DNA of 54,030 bases from an uncultured Acidimicrobiales bacterium (GCA_937991435.1 CALKPY010000044.1:1-54030), one strand, 5' to 3'; shown: positions 42,407 to 51,713, counted from the first letter of the stretch. A program made the numbers and translations. Notes: generated from the letters alone by a model not told the origin.

Positions 42407-45400
42407 GTGTCCGGACCAACACAAAACTACGACGAGCTCCCGGGTTCTCGTTGGGTCGATCGCGTCTGGACCGCCCGTGTTCTGCGGTTCGTGATCTGGG
42501 CCATTCCCATTGCCGGGTCGTATCTTGCCATCTGGTGGATGTCGGCCAATTTGCCGCCTCGACGGTTGGGCGTGCATCTTGGCTTATGGTGGGTTTTTGC
42601 TGCCCTGGTGGGGGCGTTTACGATCTGGATGCTCGATCGAGGAATGCGCCGATTTTTGCCAGTCGTGGCGTTGTTGCGTATGTCGATGGTGTTCCCAGAC
42701 AAGGCGCCGCCTCGGTACCGGGCAGCGCTTCGGACCGGAAGCGGTCGGGCGCTCGAGCGTCGCGTGGTGGCTGTCGCTGCCGCCGAGCCGAACAAGGTCG
42801 GCACGCAACAATCGTTGTTGTTACTTGACCTTGCCGCCGCGATTACTCGACACGACCGCTTGACGCGTGGTCATTGCGAGCGGGTACGAGCCTATAGCGA
42901 CCTCATCGCGCAAGAAATGGGCCTTGACGAACACGAGACCGGGCTGTTGCGATGGTCGGCACTGCTCCATGATGTAGGCAAACTCGATGTTCCCGCCTCG
43001 ATTCTCAACAAGCCTGGTCGACCTGACGAGGACGAGTGGAAGATCTTGTCGGGCCACCCGGCAGCGTCGTCTCGGTATCTCGCGCCGGTTGCTACATGGC
43101 TTGAAGGCTGGCACGTAGCTGCCGCACAGCATCACGAACGGTGGGACGGCGGCGGATATCCCGCAGGTCTCGCCGCTGAACAGATCCACATGGCCGGTCG
43201 GATCGTTGCGGTCGCTGATGCTTACGACACAATGGTTTCAGTTCGCTCCTACAAGAAGGCGATGACCGCACAGGCTGCCCGTACGGAGCTTGTTCGATGT
43301 GCAGGTACTCAATTTGACCCGCGTGTCGTTCGGGCCTTTTTGAATGTGAGTATCGGTCGCGTCCGTCGTGCTGCCGGCGGACTGGCGTGGCTTGGGAACT
43401 TTGGTCAGGTTCTAGGCTCGGGAACGGTCTCGCCGGTGGTGTCCTCGGCGCCGAATGTGATCGCTTCTGGCGTGCTTGTTGCAAGTGCACTCACTTTTGC
43501 GTTGGCGCCTCCAGAGGTGCGTGACACCGGCCCGGAAAACGCTTCGGTCGTCATGACCCAGCCAGAAGACGACCAGGCGGAGGTTGAGCCGGACCCCACC
43601 GCTGGGATCGAACCCACACCGACTGTGATCCCTTCTGCGCCGCCTGACCAGTTTGGAGCGCCGGAGTCCGTTGGCCTCATCGAAGTTGTGCCCGATCGGG
43701 CCGAAGCCACAATCACGTCAACGGTTCCGGAGCCATCGCCGTCAGCGCAAGCCACCGAATCGCCGATTGAACCTGACGTGTTGCCTTCGGTGACCCCGCC
43801 CCCTGAAGAGTCGGCCCTGCCGGGACCGTCTGCGTCTCCCGATGCTGATGGTGCTGATCAGGAAAGTTTGACTGCAACAGTTGAACCCACACCTGACGGG
43901 TCGACCCCAACCCCAACGCCGACCCCACCCGGGGCTACTCCAACTGCACCGCCTGATCTGTCGGCCGCACTCGATCCGACGGCGACTCCGACTGAGCTTG
44001 AGCCCCTCAGCTCGGTTGAGCCGACAGCGACATCTGCTCAAGCTGAATCGACATCTACCGTCGCGGCAGTGCCGACGGCTTCAGAGCCGACACCCACAGC
44101 GAGCGAAACTGCAGACCTGGCGACGCCAACGGAACTCGCGTCCACGACGACATTTCCGCAGACGAGTGCGACCATCACAGCATCGATTGAGCCGACGGCG
44201 CTACCGAGCCCAACCTCTGAAGTAGCCCCGTCGACCCCAACAGCGGTACCTCAGGCGACCGTCGCCCTACCGACATCGACGTCTTCGCCTACGCCGACGA
44301 AGGTGGTGGTTTCGCCTACGCCGACGTCCACGCCTACAGTGATTGCGACTGGTACGCCAAGTCCCACGGCTTCAGTGACGCCTACGAGACCAGCCATTCA
44401 AGTCGCCACCCCGACGGCGACTGCCACCCCGACCGCTGCTGTTGCGACCGCTTCGCCCACCGCGGCTGCCGCTGCGACCCAAGTACAAGAACCGACATCC
44501 ACGAGTTTCGCATCGGTCACGCCGACAGCTGCTGCTACGTCGACACCGTCTGTTTCTGCGACCACACTCGCAACAGCGAGTCCAACCCCCATGGCTACCG
44601 CTACGACGGCCCCAGCGAGTTCGGTGACTCCCACAAGTCTCCCGACATCAACGGCGCAGTCCACAGCCACAGCCACTGCCACAGCCACACCGTCACCGAC
44701 ATCGTCCGCGTCACAATCATCGACAGTTACCCCCACGGTGACGCCCTGGGAGGTTTGCGAACCGGACTTCTGGAACCCCGCCACGGGTTCCTTCCAAGCG
44801 GGTAACTGCGGCACCGTGACCCCGACAGCGACCGTAACCATGACCCCGACGGTGACTCCGACGTCGACTGTGGTGCCGACGGTGACTCCGACGTCGACTG
44901 TGGTGCCGACGGTGACTCCGACGTCGACTGTGGTGCCGACGGTGACGCCTACGTCGACTGTGGCGCCGACGGTGACGCCGACTTCTACGTCGACGGTGAC
45001 GCCGACTTCTACGTCGACGGTGACGCCGACTTCTACGTCGACGGTGACGCCGACTTCTACGTCGACTGTGACGCCGACTTCTACGTCGACTGTGACGCCG
45101 ACTTCTACGTCGACGGTGACGCCGACTTCTACGTCGACGGTGACGCCGACTCCTACGTCGACCGCAGTCGAGGGCGCTTGTCAGGTGTCGTATCGCCTTG
45201 ATGAGACGATTCGTGTGTGGTACTTCTTGTCGGGCTACGAAGATGCTCTTGCCGAATACGGACCCTATGTCGCCCGACTAATCGGGCGAGTTGATGTCGA
45301 TGGCCCGAGCAATCACTGGGATACAGCAGAGGTGTCCTTTGACTTCATCTACGAGAATGAAGACGGTACGCAGACAACGATCGCCGTGCCGCGCCGATAT

Positions 45401-45613
45401 ATCGCACCGCAAATCGCTGGTAGCGGTGGAACCGACGTGGCCAGCTACTCCCTTCTTCGTGCTGCGGCCGAGTATCTGTCAATAGAAGGTGTTCCCGCGA
45501 ATCCTTCTGATGCACAACTTGTATTTCGTTATCACAACGATGTGTGCTCGAACGATGACGGGTCAGGGATTACAGCATCATTGACCTGGCCCATCACGTT
45601 CGCTTCTATATGA
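42407..45613 (+). CDS. HD-GYP membrane protein with long Thr/Pro stalk and C-terminal domain (first copy)
   Basis: The 1068-residue product has two membrane spans (about 28-46 and 59-76), an HD-GYP domain (HD in LLHDVGKLDVP, about 188; GYP in HHERWDGGGYPAG, about 250), a third span (about 349-365), a Thr/Pro/Ser-rich stalk of about 560 residues and a closing domain of about 145 residues (VEGACQVSYRL to LTWPITF). HD-GYP enzymes break c-di-GMP. The span order puts the HD-GYP part inside and the stalk outside, so the end domain may sense or bind something outside. GTG 42407 starts the conserved QNYDE region; GTG 42380 is an option. It overlaps the second copy by four bases. Confidence 0.83.
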   Translation: MSGPTQNYDELPGSRWVDRVWTARVLRFVIWAIPIAGSYLAIWWMSANLPPRRLGVHLGLWWVFAALVGAFTIWMLDRGMRRFLPVVALLRMSMVFPDKAPPRYRAALRTGSGRALERRVVAVAAAEPNKVGTQQSLLLLDLAAAITRHDRLTRGHCERVRAYSDLIAQEMGLDEHETGLLRWSALLHDVGKLDVPASILNKPGRPDEDEWKILSGHPAASSRYLAPVATWLEGWHVAAAQHHERWDGGGYPAGLAAEQIHMAGRIVAVADAYDTMVSVRSYKKAMTAQAARTELVRCAGTQFDPRVVRAFLNVSIGRVRRAAGGLAWLGNFGQVLGSGTVSPVVSSAPNVIASGVLVASALTFALAPPEVRDTGPENASVVMTQPEDDQAEVEPDPTAGIEPTPTVIPSAPPDQFGAPESVGLIEVVPDRAEATITSTVPEPSPSAQATESPIEPDVLPSVTPPPEESALPGPSASPDADGADQESLTATVEPTPDGSTPTPTPTPPGATPTAPPDLSAALDPTATPTELEPLSSVEPTATSAQAESTSTVAAVPTASEPTPTASETADLATPTELASTTTFPQTSATITASIEPTALPSPTSEVAPSTPTAVPQATVALPTSTSSPTPTKVVVSPTPTSTPTVIATGTPSPTASVTPTRPAIQVATPTATATPTAAVATASPTAAAAATQVQEPTSTSFASVTPTAAATSTPSVSATTLATASPTPMATATTAPASSVTPTSLPTSTAQSTATATATATPSPTSSASQSSTVTPTVTPWEVCEPDFWNPATGSFQAGNCGTVTPTATVTMTPTVTPTSTVVPTVTPTSTVVPTVTPTSTVVPTVTPTSTVAPTVTPTSTSTVTPTSTSTVTPTSTSTVTPTSTSTVTPTSTSTVTPTSTSTVTPTSTSTVTPTPTSTAVEGACQVSYRLDETIRVWYFLSGYEDALAEYGPYVARLIGRVDVDGPSNHWDTAEVSFDFIYENEDGTQTTIAVPRRYIAPQIAGSGGTDVASYSLLRAAAEYLSIEGVPANPSDAQLVFRYHNDVCSNDDGSGITASLTWPITFASI
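44851..44970 (+). repeat. 30-bp tandem repeat in the HD-GYP stalk
   Basis: Four units of 30 bases (ggtgactccgacgtcgactg start) encode VTPTSTVVPT. The fourth unit has three changed bases. Frame is kept. Confidence 0.92.
44971..45162 (+). repeat. 24-bp tandem repeat in the HD-GYP stalk
   Basis: Eight units of 24 bases (ggtgacgccgacttctacgt start) encode VTPTSTST, following the 30-bp array without a gap. Units 5 and 6 carry tgtg in place of ggtg and the last has tcc for ttc. Near identity suggests recent slippage. Confidence 0.93.
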
Positions 45614-48063
45614 CGAGCAGCCATCACATGTCGACGACGAATCGCCAGGGGCCGACCCAGAACTACGACGAGCCTGACGAACACAGGTGGGTTGAGCGTG
45701 TCTGGACGGCGAGAGCAATCCGGTTTGCAGTCTGGGCCGTTCCTGTAGTGGCTTCGTACCTAGCCGTGCGTTGGATTGCGCTCAATTTCCCGCCGACGCG
45801 CATCGGCGTTCACGTCGGTCTGTGGTGGGTCTTGGCCTTGGTCGTAGGTGCGGGAACCATTGCCGTATCGGATCGGCTAATGCGCCGGCTTCTGCCTGTC
45901 GCAGCGCTATTGCGATTGTCTCTACTATTCCCCGACAAGGCTCCAGCGCGATATCGCGCTGCCCTCCGTACCGGGAACGCTCGCTCGCTCGAGGGGCGCC
46001 TCGTCTCGATTGCTTCGGCAGCGCCGGGACGAGTGGGAGCGCAACAGACTCTCTTGCTCTTTGACCTCGCGTCAGCAATCAGTCGCCATGACCGCGCAAC
46101 ACGAGGTCACTGCGACCGTGTGCGGGCCTATTCCGATCTGATTGCGAGCGAAATGGGGATTGGTCGACGAGACCGAGACTTGTTGCGGTGGGCAGCTCTT
46201 CTTCATGACATCGGGAAGCTCGACGTTCCGCCCGAAATTCTGAACAAGAATGGACGTCCAGACGAACGAGAATGGGCGGTAGTTTCAGGACATCCAGACG
46301 CCTCGGCGAGGTACCTCGCCCCGCTCGCAAACTGGCTTGACGGTTGGCAGCATGCCGCGTCGCAACACCACGAGCGCTGGGACGGTGCCGGATATCCAAA
46401 CGGGTTGAGCGGCGAACGAATTCACCTGGCCGGTCGCATCGTCGCTGTCGCTGACGCGTATGACACGATGGTTTCGATCCGCGCGTACAAGAAGCCAATG
46501 GGTGTGGTTGCCGCCCGGACTGAGTTGTCTCGGGCAGCAGGGACCCATTTCGATCCTCGAGTCGTTCGGGCTTTTCTGAATGTGAGCATTGGACGAGTCC
46601 GGGGTGCCGCAGGTGGTGTCGGGTGGTTGGGTAATCTTGGGCAAGCAATCGGGTCAGGCTCCATCTCGCCGGCTTTGGTCGCGGGTCCGTCGGCGCTTGC
46701 CTCAGGCGCTCTTGCCGCTGCGGCTGCGACCCTGGTTCTTGTGCCTGGCGGGTTGGCGGGTTTCGACCATCACGAAGTAACCGTCGCGACCGACGCTGAC
46801 GACGTGGCTAGCCGCACAGCAACGAGCGGTTCGCCGTCATCGGTGCCCGTCACTGGAACTGTTCCGGGCGATAAGTTTGAACTTGACGTTTTGGGTTCGT
46901 CAATGCGTATTTCGAAGATCGAGTCGACCCCAGTAGCTGGTTCGCCCGATGGAGCGTCTGATGTCATCGCGGAGTCGGCGACCGACACAGCGACGGCGAC
47001 GGCGACGCCTACGACCGAGCCCGCCGACTCGGTCAGCTGGCTCGCCGTTGTTGCTTCGGTACCTTCTGTGCAGGTCCAAACGACGCCGACCCCAATGTCG
47101 ACACAAGCGGTTCAAGCACCCGTGTCGGCTTCGCCGACCGTGCGATCGTGGGTCCCGGCTGACGCTCCGTCGCCGACTGCAACGTCAACCGTTTCGCCGT
47201 CAGTCTCGGCAATATCAACAGCCGACCCTGCTCCGACGTCTACCCCGTCAGTGAGTGCCTCTGCGGTGCCAACAGCTTCAGCCCAGATCCCGCAATCTCC
47301 AGTGCCGACTGCGACCACTGTGCTGAGCAATCCGGCATCTACGCCTACCTCAACGGGTGTCGAAGCTATCTCCACAGTTGAGCCCCGGCCGACGTTTACG
47401 CTCGCAGGTATTGCGACGCCGACTGCGAGACCGACTCAAACTTCAAGCATAAACATCGTCAATCCTCAGCCGGGCGTTGCATTGACGCCATGGGTATCAC
47501 CGTCGCCGGGCCCGTCTTCTTCTCAGGTGCCGACTGCGACTTCGACACCTCGTCCCGGTTCCATCACAGTGACGTCGACTGCTACACCCACGGTGACGTC
47601 GACAGCGAATCCGCCACCGACACCGACACCGACGATGACGATTGCGCCCGCGCCGACGGTGACGCCCGCTCCGACGGTGACGCCGACTCCGACGGTGACG
47701 CCGACACCGACGCCGATACCCGCCAATCAGCCGCCATGGATTCGCCCCAAAGAGTTTCTTGACATTGGAATCAACCCGATGCAGTTCTTCGTCGTCGCGG
47801 GTGATGATGACGGCGATGGAGTCCATCTCACCTACAACGTTGTCGCGGGTGCGTTCTCTGAAACCAAGTTCGAGGCGGTCACACTTGCCGGCCCAGATGG
47901 ACAGACGTGGCGTTTTTCTGGATTTGGAATCGAAGTCGGCGATGACTTCTTGATCGAGATCCGAGCGGTTGATGACGGCGACCCGGCACTTACGGCCGAA
48001 GTTCGAGTTTCTGGCACAGCGTGTCGCTTTGTCGGCTGGGACTGTCCTCTTATCGCCTCATAG
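45610..48063 (+). CDS. HD-GYP membrane protein with Thr/Pro stalk (second copy)
   Basis: The 817-residue product is a paralogue of the gene before it: shared QGPTQNYDE start, two spans, HD-GYP domain with LLHDIGKLDVPP (about 199) and HHERWDGAGYPNG (about 262), and a third span (about 364-380). The stalk is shorter, about 310 residues. The C-terminal 110 residues (PWIRPKEFLDIGINP onward, with VVAGDDDGDGVHLTYNV and IRAVDDGDPALTAEV) read like a cadherin/Ig-like fold and do not match the first copy. ATGA overlap ties it to the first gene. The ATG at 45610 or 45628 could be used. Confidence 0.82.
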   Translation: MTSSHHMSTTNRQGPTQNYDEPDEHRWVERVWTARAIRFAVWAVPVVASYLAVRWIALNFPPTRIGVHVGLWWVLALVVGAGTIAVSDRLMRRLLPVAALLRLSLLFPDKAPARYRAALRTGNARSLEGRLVSIASAAPGRVGAQQTLLLFDLASAISRHDRATRGHCDRVRAYSDLIASEMGIGRRDRDLLRWAALLHDIGKLDVPPEILNKNGRPDEREWAVVSGHPDASARYLAPLANWLDGWQHAASQHHERWDGAGYPNGLSGERIHLAGRIVAVADAYDTMVSIRAYKKPMGVVAARTELSRAAGTHFDPRVVRAFLNVSIGRVRGAAGGVGWLGNLGQAIGSGSISPALVAGPSALASGALAAAAATLVLVPGGLAGFDHHEVTVATDADDVASRTATSGSPSSVPVTGTVPGDKFELDVLGSSMRISKIESTPVAGSPDGASDVIAESATDTATATATPTTEPADSVSWLAVVASVPSVQVQTTPTPMSTQAVQAPVSASPTVRSWVPADAPSPTATSTVSPSVSAISTADPAPTSTPSVSASAVPTASAQIPQSPVPTATTVLSNPASTPTSTGVEAISTVEPRPTFTLAGIATPTARPTQTSSINIVNPQPGVALTPWVSPSPGPSSSQVPTATSTPRPGSITVTSTATPTVTSTANPPPTPTPTMTIAPAPTVTPAPTVTPTPTVTPTPTPIPANQPPWIRPKEFLDIGINPMQFFVVAGDDDGDGVHLTYNVVAGAFSETKFEAVTLAGPDGQTWRFSGFGIEVGDDFLIEIRAVDDGDPALTAEVRVSGTACRFVGWDCPLIAS

Positions 48064-48158
48064 CGGTGGTTCTGCCAATTCGGTTCCGTGTGTCGCTGGT
48101 GCTGCGGTGGGGCCGTGCCGGGTTTGCTCTACGGTGACCAGCGTCTGGCAGTGACCGC

Positions 48159-48164
48159 TAGGTT
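48159..48164 (+). promoter_or_regulatory. -10 box of a leaderless transcript (DinB-like gene)
   Basis: TAGGTT lies seven bases ahead of ATG 48172, with no ribosome site. Confidence 0.5.
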
Positions 48165-48171
48165 GGCAAGC

Positions 48172-48702
48172 ATGGGTCACAATGAGTGGATGTGGGTGCT
48201 CGAACGGCCGTGCGACCAATGCTCGTACGACGCTCAAGCGCTAGACCGTTCCCAACTTGCTGCGAGAACACGCAAGGTCGCCGCTGAGTGGCGCCAGCTG
48301 CTCGCGAACCGAACCAATCTCGCCGCCACACCTGGGGTCGGCGACCGGACCTGGTCGGTCCTTGGCTACGCGTGTCATGTCCGCGATGTGTTCGAGCTTT
48401 TTGACGGCCGTCTCAAGGACATGTTGAAGAAGCGCAAGCCTCCGATATTTAGGGACTGGGACCCCGATGTCGCAGCGGCAAAGGGTGCCTATGACGACGC
48501 TGACCCGGCCAAGGTTGCCTACGCTCTTGCATCGAATGCAGGGCGACTTGCCGACCTGCTTGACCGGGTGGACTCAGACGAGTGGGAGCGCTCGGGTCAT
48601 CGAAGTGACGGAGCGTCGTTCACCGTTGAGTCGATGGCGCGGTACCTGTTGCACGATGTCGAGCATCACTTGTTCGATGCGCATGCAATCCTCGATGGCT
48701 GA
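48172..48702 (+). CDS. DinB-like/maleylpyruvate-isomerase-type protein
   Basis: The 176-residue product is helical with the DinB-like spacing of His residues: WSVLGYACHVRDVFELFDGRL with the first His, and a late YLLHDVEHHLFDAHAI with several more, which would bind a metal in the four-helix bundle. An early CDQC is extra. Such proteins are linked to thiol-dependent (mycothiol or bacillithiol) reactions. ATG 48172 follows a TAGGTT box. The gene converges with the VWA gene. Confidence 0.75.
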   Translation: MGHNEWMWVLERPCDQCSYDAQALDRSQLAARTRKVAAEWRQLLANRTNLAATPGVGDRTWSVLGYACHVRDVFELFDGRLKDMLKKRKPPIFRDWDPDVAAAKGAYDDADPAKVAYALASNAGRLADLLDRVDSDEWERSGHRSDGASFTVESMARYLLHDVEHHLFDAHAILDG

Positions 48703-48710
48703 GCGCGGAC

Positions 48711-49535
48711 TTAATCGGCGAGCTGAGCGAATGCAGCAGGCACCTGAGTCGGTCCGCTGAGCGCAGCCCAGCGTGCACCAACGGTAGAAGCAAGCTCTTG
48801 TGCGTCTGCGCAGTCGTCCGCAGGCGCCAAAATGCCAAGCTGTTCCAGTGCTGCTGCTGATTTCTCCGGGGGTCCACCAGCGGTAGGGCGGCAATCGCTC
48901 AACAAGATGGTGCGATGACGGCTTGCGCTGCTTCGGGCAAGTTGATCAGAAGCGGTACGCAACGCAAGCGACAGGTCAGTTGGTCCAAAGCCGCGAACTC
49001 GCAGAACGTCGGTGATTACTTCTTCTACTGGGCGAGCCTGACCGATTCCTTTGATCACGATGGCCTTGTCATTGAACGCGACCACCGCATAGTCAGATTC
49101 TGTGCGTTGCGCTGCTGCTGCGACGGCGACGGCCGCGGTTGCCAAACGATCCCCGGTCATCGAGCCGCTGCGGTCGATCAACAACACAACGGCAGCGTCG
49201 GGGCGAGTCCACCCGTGCATGCGAAGGTCGTCAACGTTGGCCACGGTCTGTGACGCCTGCGCGGCTACCAAGGCGTCGAGTGAACCGTCAATATCGATAT
49301 CGCCACCCTGATCGCTCATTGGTACCGATCGCATGCGCCCTACGCCGCGCTGCTCACTCGTCGCCGAAGCCGCCAAGTCGACAACAACTCTTGCAGCTAG
49401 CTGCTGCACGAGTGCCCGCAGCCGCTCATCGGTAGCTGAGGCCATGTCGGCCAACGTGCTGAGAGCGATGTCTTGGTCTTCGGTCAACGCGTGCTCGACG
49501 GCGTGGACGTCGAGTTCGCCCAGCTCGGGAGACAT
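48711..49535 (-). CDS. VWA domain protein of the MoxR-partner type
   Basis: The 274-residue product has a von Willebrand A domain with a complete metal site: LLIDRSGSMTGDRL, the Thr in GFGPTDLSLAL and the Asp in ILLSDCRPT. The part before it (SPELGELD and LADMASATDERLRALVQQLAARVV) is a helical region typical of partners of MoxR ATPases and of ChlD/CoxE relatives. ATG 49535 is the first standard start after the moxR stop, but conserved-looking residues (RRDLARNEGFDD) extend upstream, so the real start may be a TTG or rare codon towards 49748. Same operon as moxR. Confidence 0.78.
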   Translation of the reverse strand: MSPELGELDVHAVEHALTEDQDIALSTLADMASATDERLRALVQQLAARVVVDLAASATSEQRGVGRMRSVPMSDQGGDIDIDGSLDALVAAQASQTVANVDDLRMHGWTRPDAAVVLLIDRSGSMTGDRLATAAVAVAAAAQRTESDYAVVAFNDKAIVIKGIGQARPVEEVITDVLRVRGFGPTDLSLALRTASDQLARSSASRHRTILLSDCRPTAGGPPEKSAAALEQLGILAPADDCADAQELASTVGARWAALSGPTQVPAAFAQLAD

Positions 49536-49663
49536 GTCGTCGAACCCTTCGTTGCGAGCGAGATCTCGGCGTGAGGTGGTTCGACGTTGTTCTTCGTCGA
49601 GCGCTGAACGTGCCTGATCGCCCTCAAGGGTTCGGGAAGGTTCGAGCAGGCCCCCGCCGGGGC

Positions 49664-50599
49664 TCAGACTTTTCCCAGATCGTCGCTCTCGTCGGGGTTG
49701 GTTGCGTGCCAGATTTCGGTGACAATTTCTTCGGCGGTACGACCACAAGACTCGTGTAGCCGAATGCGCCCGCTTAGAGCGGCGCAGGCGGAGTCAATTC
49801 CGCACTGGTCGCTCACCTCGACGTGACCCCGTAGCTGTGCCAATTGAGCGGCGAGTAGAACCAAGTCGATAGCGCCCCGTACCGAGGACCCGATTCGTAT
49901 GTCGTGATGGTCTCTCGTACGTCGCACACAGTCGACAGCGCGCACACCGAGAGCGCCCGAAGCGTCGGGCGCCTCGCGGCGCACGATTGCTGCTTCTTCG
50001 TCGGCGCTCTGGTACCCGACCGCGACTCGATTCACGCGGTCATAGATCGCGCCGGCGATGCGGGCGGTGCCGACTGCATCGAACGGATTCATTGCGGCAA
50101 CCAGGCGGAAGTGTGGGTGAGCCTCGATGCGACCCAAGCGGGGAACCGTGAGCTCGCCCTCACTCATCACCGTCACCAGCAGGTTCAGGGTTTCCTCGGG
50201 CACGCGATTGATTTCTTCGACGTAGAGCAGGCCTCCGTCGCGCAATGCGGCGATCAGCGGCCCGTCGATGAAGATGTCGGTGGCGTAGCCGCGAGCCAAC
50301 ACCTGAGCCGGGTCAAAGTGACCTGCGAGTCGAGCAGGCGTAAGTTCGGCATTGCCCTCGACGAAAACGAGATCAAGTCCCGAATGCGCTGCGACGGAGC
50401 GCAACAGTGTCGACTTGCCGGTGCCCGGCGGGCCTTCGAGCAGAATATGGCGAGCTGAGTTCAAGGCGGCGACCACGAGTTCGATCTCGCGTTTACGGCC
50501 GACGACGTCGCTGGTTGCTTCCGCAACGAGTTGCGCTCCGAAGCGCGGTAATTCGGTCAAGTCAGTGGTTGTACATGACCATGCCGCGGATGTTGTCAC
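49664..50599 (-). CDS. MoxR-family AAA+ ATPase
   Basis: The 311-residue product has Walker A LEGPPGTGKSTLLR, Walker B LLYVEEINRVPEE, sensor AAMNPFDAVG and DRVNR. MoxR ATPases act with VWA proteins as chaperones that insert metals or cofactors or help assemble enzymes, named after methanol dehydrogenase activation. The GTG at 50599 would overlap adh by 38 bases; TTG 50560, just past the adh stop, is also plausible. Sits between adh and the VWA gene. Confidence 0.86.
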   Translation of the reverse strand: MTTSAAWSCTTTDLTELPRFGAQLVAEATSDVVGRKREIELVVAALNSARHILLEGPPGTGKSTLLRSVAAHSGLDLVFVEGNAELTPARLAGHFDPAQVLARGYATDIFIDGPLIAALRDGGLLYVEEINRVPEETLNLLVTVMSEGELTVPRLGRIEAHPHFRLVAAMNPFDAVGTARIAGAIYDRVNRVAVGYQSADEEAAIVRREAPDASGALGVRAVDCVRRTRDHHDIRIGSSVRGAIDLVLLAAQLAQLRGHVEVSDQCGIDSACAALSGRIRLHESCGRTAEEIVTEIWHATNPDESDDLGKV

Positions 50600-51713
50600 C
50601 GTTGCGCATGGCTTGGTAGCCGGTGTTGATGTCAGCCAGATCGTAGGTGTTCGTCACGAGCTCGTCGAGCTTGAGGTTGCCTTCGCGGTACATCTTCAGC
50701 AGCCGAGGAATGTCGTGGCGCGGGTTGGCAGATCCAAAGATGGAGCCAACCAGTTCCTTTTGCATAAGAGTTAGGTCGAAGAGGCTCATCGTGACTTCGG
50801 TGTCGTTGATCGGCGAGATCGACGTGTGGACCACGCGACCACCTTTGCCGATAATGCCCATCGTCGGAGCGATAAGAGCACCTTCGCCTTCGCCGACGGT
50901 GATGATGGCCTTGTTTGCCATCTGGCCCCAGGTCAGCTCCATCACGAGGGCGGTCGCTTCTTCCATCGTCGCCGCTGAATGAGTGGCTCCGAAGACCTGT
51001 GCCTGTTCGCGTTTGAACTCGACGGGGTCAACGGCAATGACGTGTGCAGCTCCGGCCATCGCTGCACCCTGTACGGCGTTCATTCCGACGCCGCCGCAGC
51101 CGACGATGACCACAGTCTCGCCAGCTTTGACATCTGCTGCGTAGGTCGCCGAACCCCAACCAGTTGTCACGCCGCAACCGACGAGAGCCGCCTTGTCGAG
51201 AGGGATGTCTTTTTCGATCTTTATGCACGACGCCTCGTTGACGACGGTGTGCTCACCGAAGGTACCAATGCAACACATAATGCCGAGATCGGTGCCGTCA
51301 TGGCGGTGGTGGCGGGCGGTCATGTCGCTGACTTGCCGGCCAGCGAGCAGGAAGGCGCCCATGTCGCACAGGTTCTGTTTGCCGGTTGAACATGATGGGC
51401 ACCGCCCGCACGAGGGAATGAACCCGAGCACGACGTGATCGCCAACCTCGAGTGTGGTTACACCCGGGCCGACTTCGACGACGCGCCCAGCACCTTCGTG
51501 ACCGCCAATAAAGGGAAATTGTTCCAGGCCGAGCGCGGATGCGGTGTCTGGGTCCATGACCATGTCGCCGGTGACCATATGCTCATCGCTGTGGCACAGT
51601 CCTGACCCGACCAGTTCGAGAAGAACCTCGCCCGCCTTTGGCGGGTCGAGTGTGATCGTCTCGACCTTCCACTCTTGACCGACGCCGTCGAGAATTGCGG
51701 CACGTGTTTCCAT
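50562..51713 (-). CDS. NDMA-type alcohol dehydrogenase (mycofactocin-dependent family)
   Basis: The 383-residue zinc alcohol dehydrogenase has the catalytic zinc site GLCHSDEH and GGHEGAGRVVEVG, structural zinc CGRCPSCSTGKQNLC, and the NAD fold VIVGCGGVGMNAVQG with the Asp in VIAVDPVEFKRE. The full pattern (DPPKAGEVLLELV, MCCIGTFGEHTVV) fits TIGR03989, whose members keep NAD bound and need mycofactocin as electron acceptor. AAGGGGAA precedes the ATG. It starts an operon with moxR and the VWA gene, 9 kb from mftA. Confidence 0.92.
   Translation of the reverse strand: METRAAILDGVGQEWKVETITLDPPKAGEVLLELVGSGLCHSDEHMVTGDMVMDPDTASALGLEQFPFIGGHEGAGRVVEVGPGVTTLEVGDHVVLGFIPSCGRCPSCSTGKQNLCDMGAFLLAGRQVSDMTARHHRHDGTDLGIMCCIGTFGEHTVVNEASCIKIEKDIPLDKAALVGCGVTTGWGSATYAADVKAGETVVIVGCGGVGMNAVQGAAMAGAAHVIAVDPVEFKREQAQVFGATHSAATMEEATALVMELTWGQMANKAIITVGEGEGALIAPTMGIIGKGGRVVHTSISPINDTEVTMSLFDLTLMQKELVGSIFGSANPRHDIPRLLKMYREGNLKLDELVTNTYDLADINTGYQAMRNGDNIRGMVMYNH

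Noticed and set aside
44398-44841. Val/Ala-rich open frame on the minus strand
   Set aside because: Same effect: antisense of the HD-GYP stalk.
48711-49748. VWA gene starting at TTG 49748
   Set aside because: It would overlap moxR by 85 bases and begin with a segment without homology; kept only as a note because the true start is uncertain.
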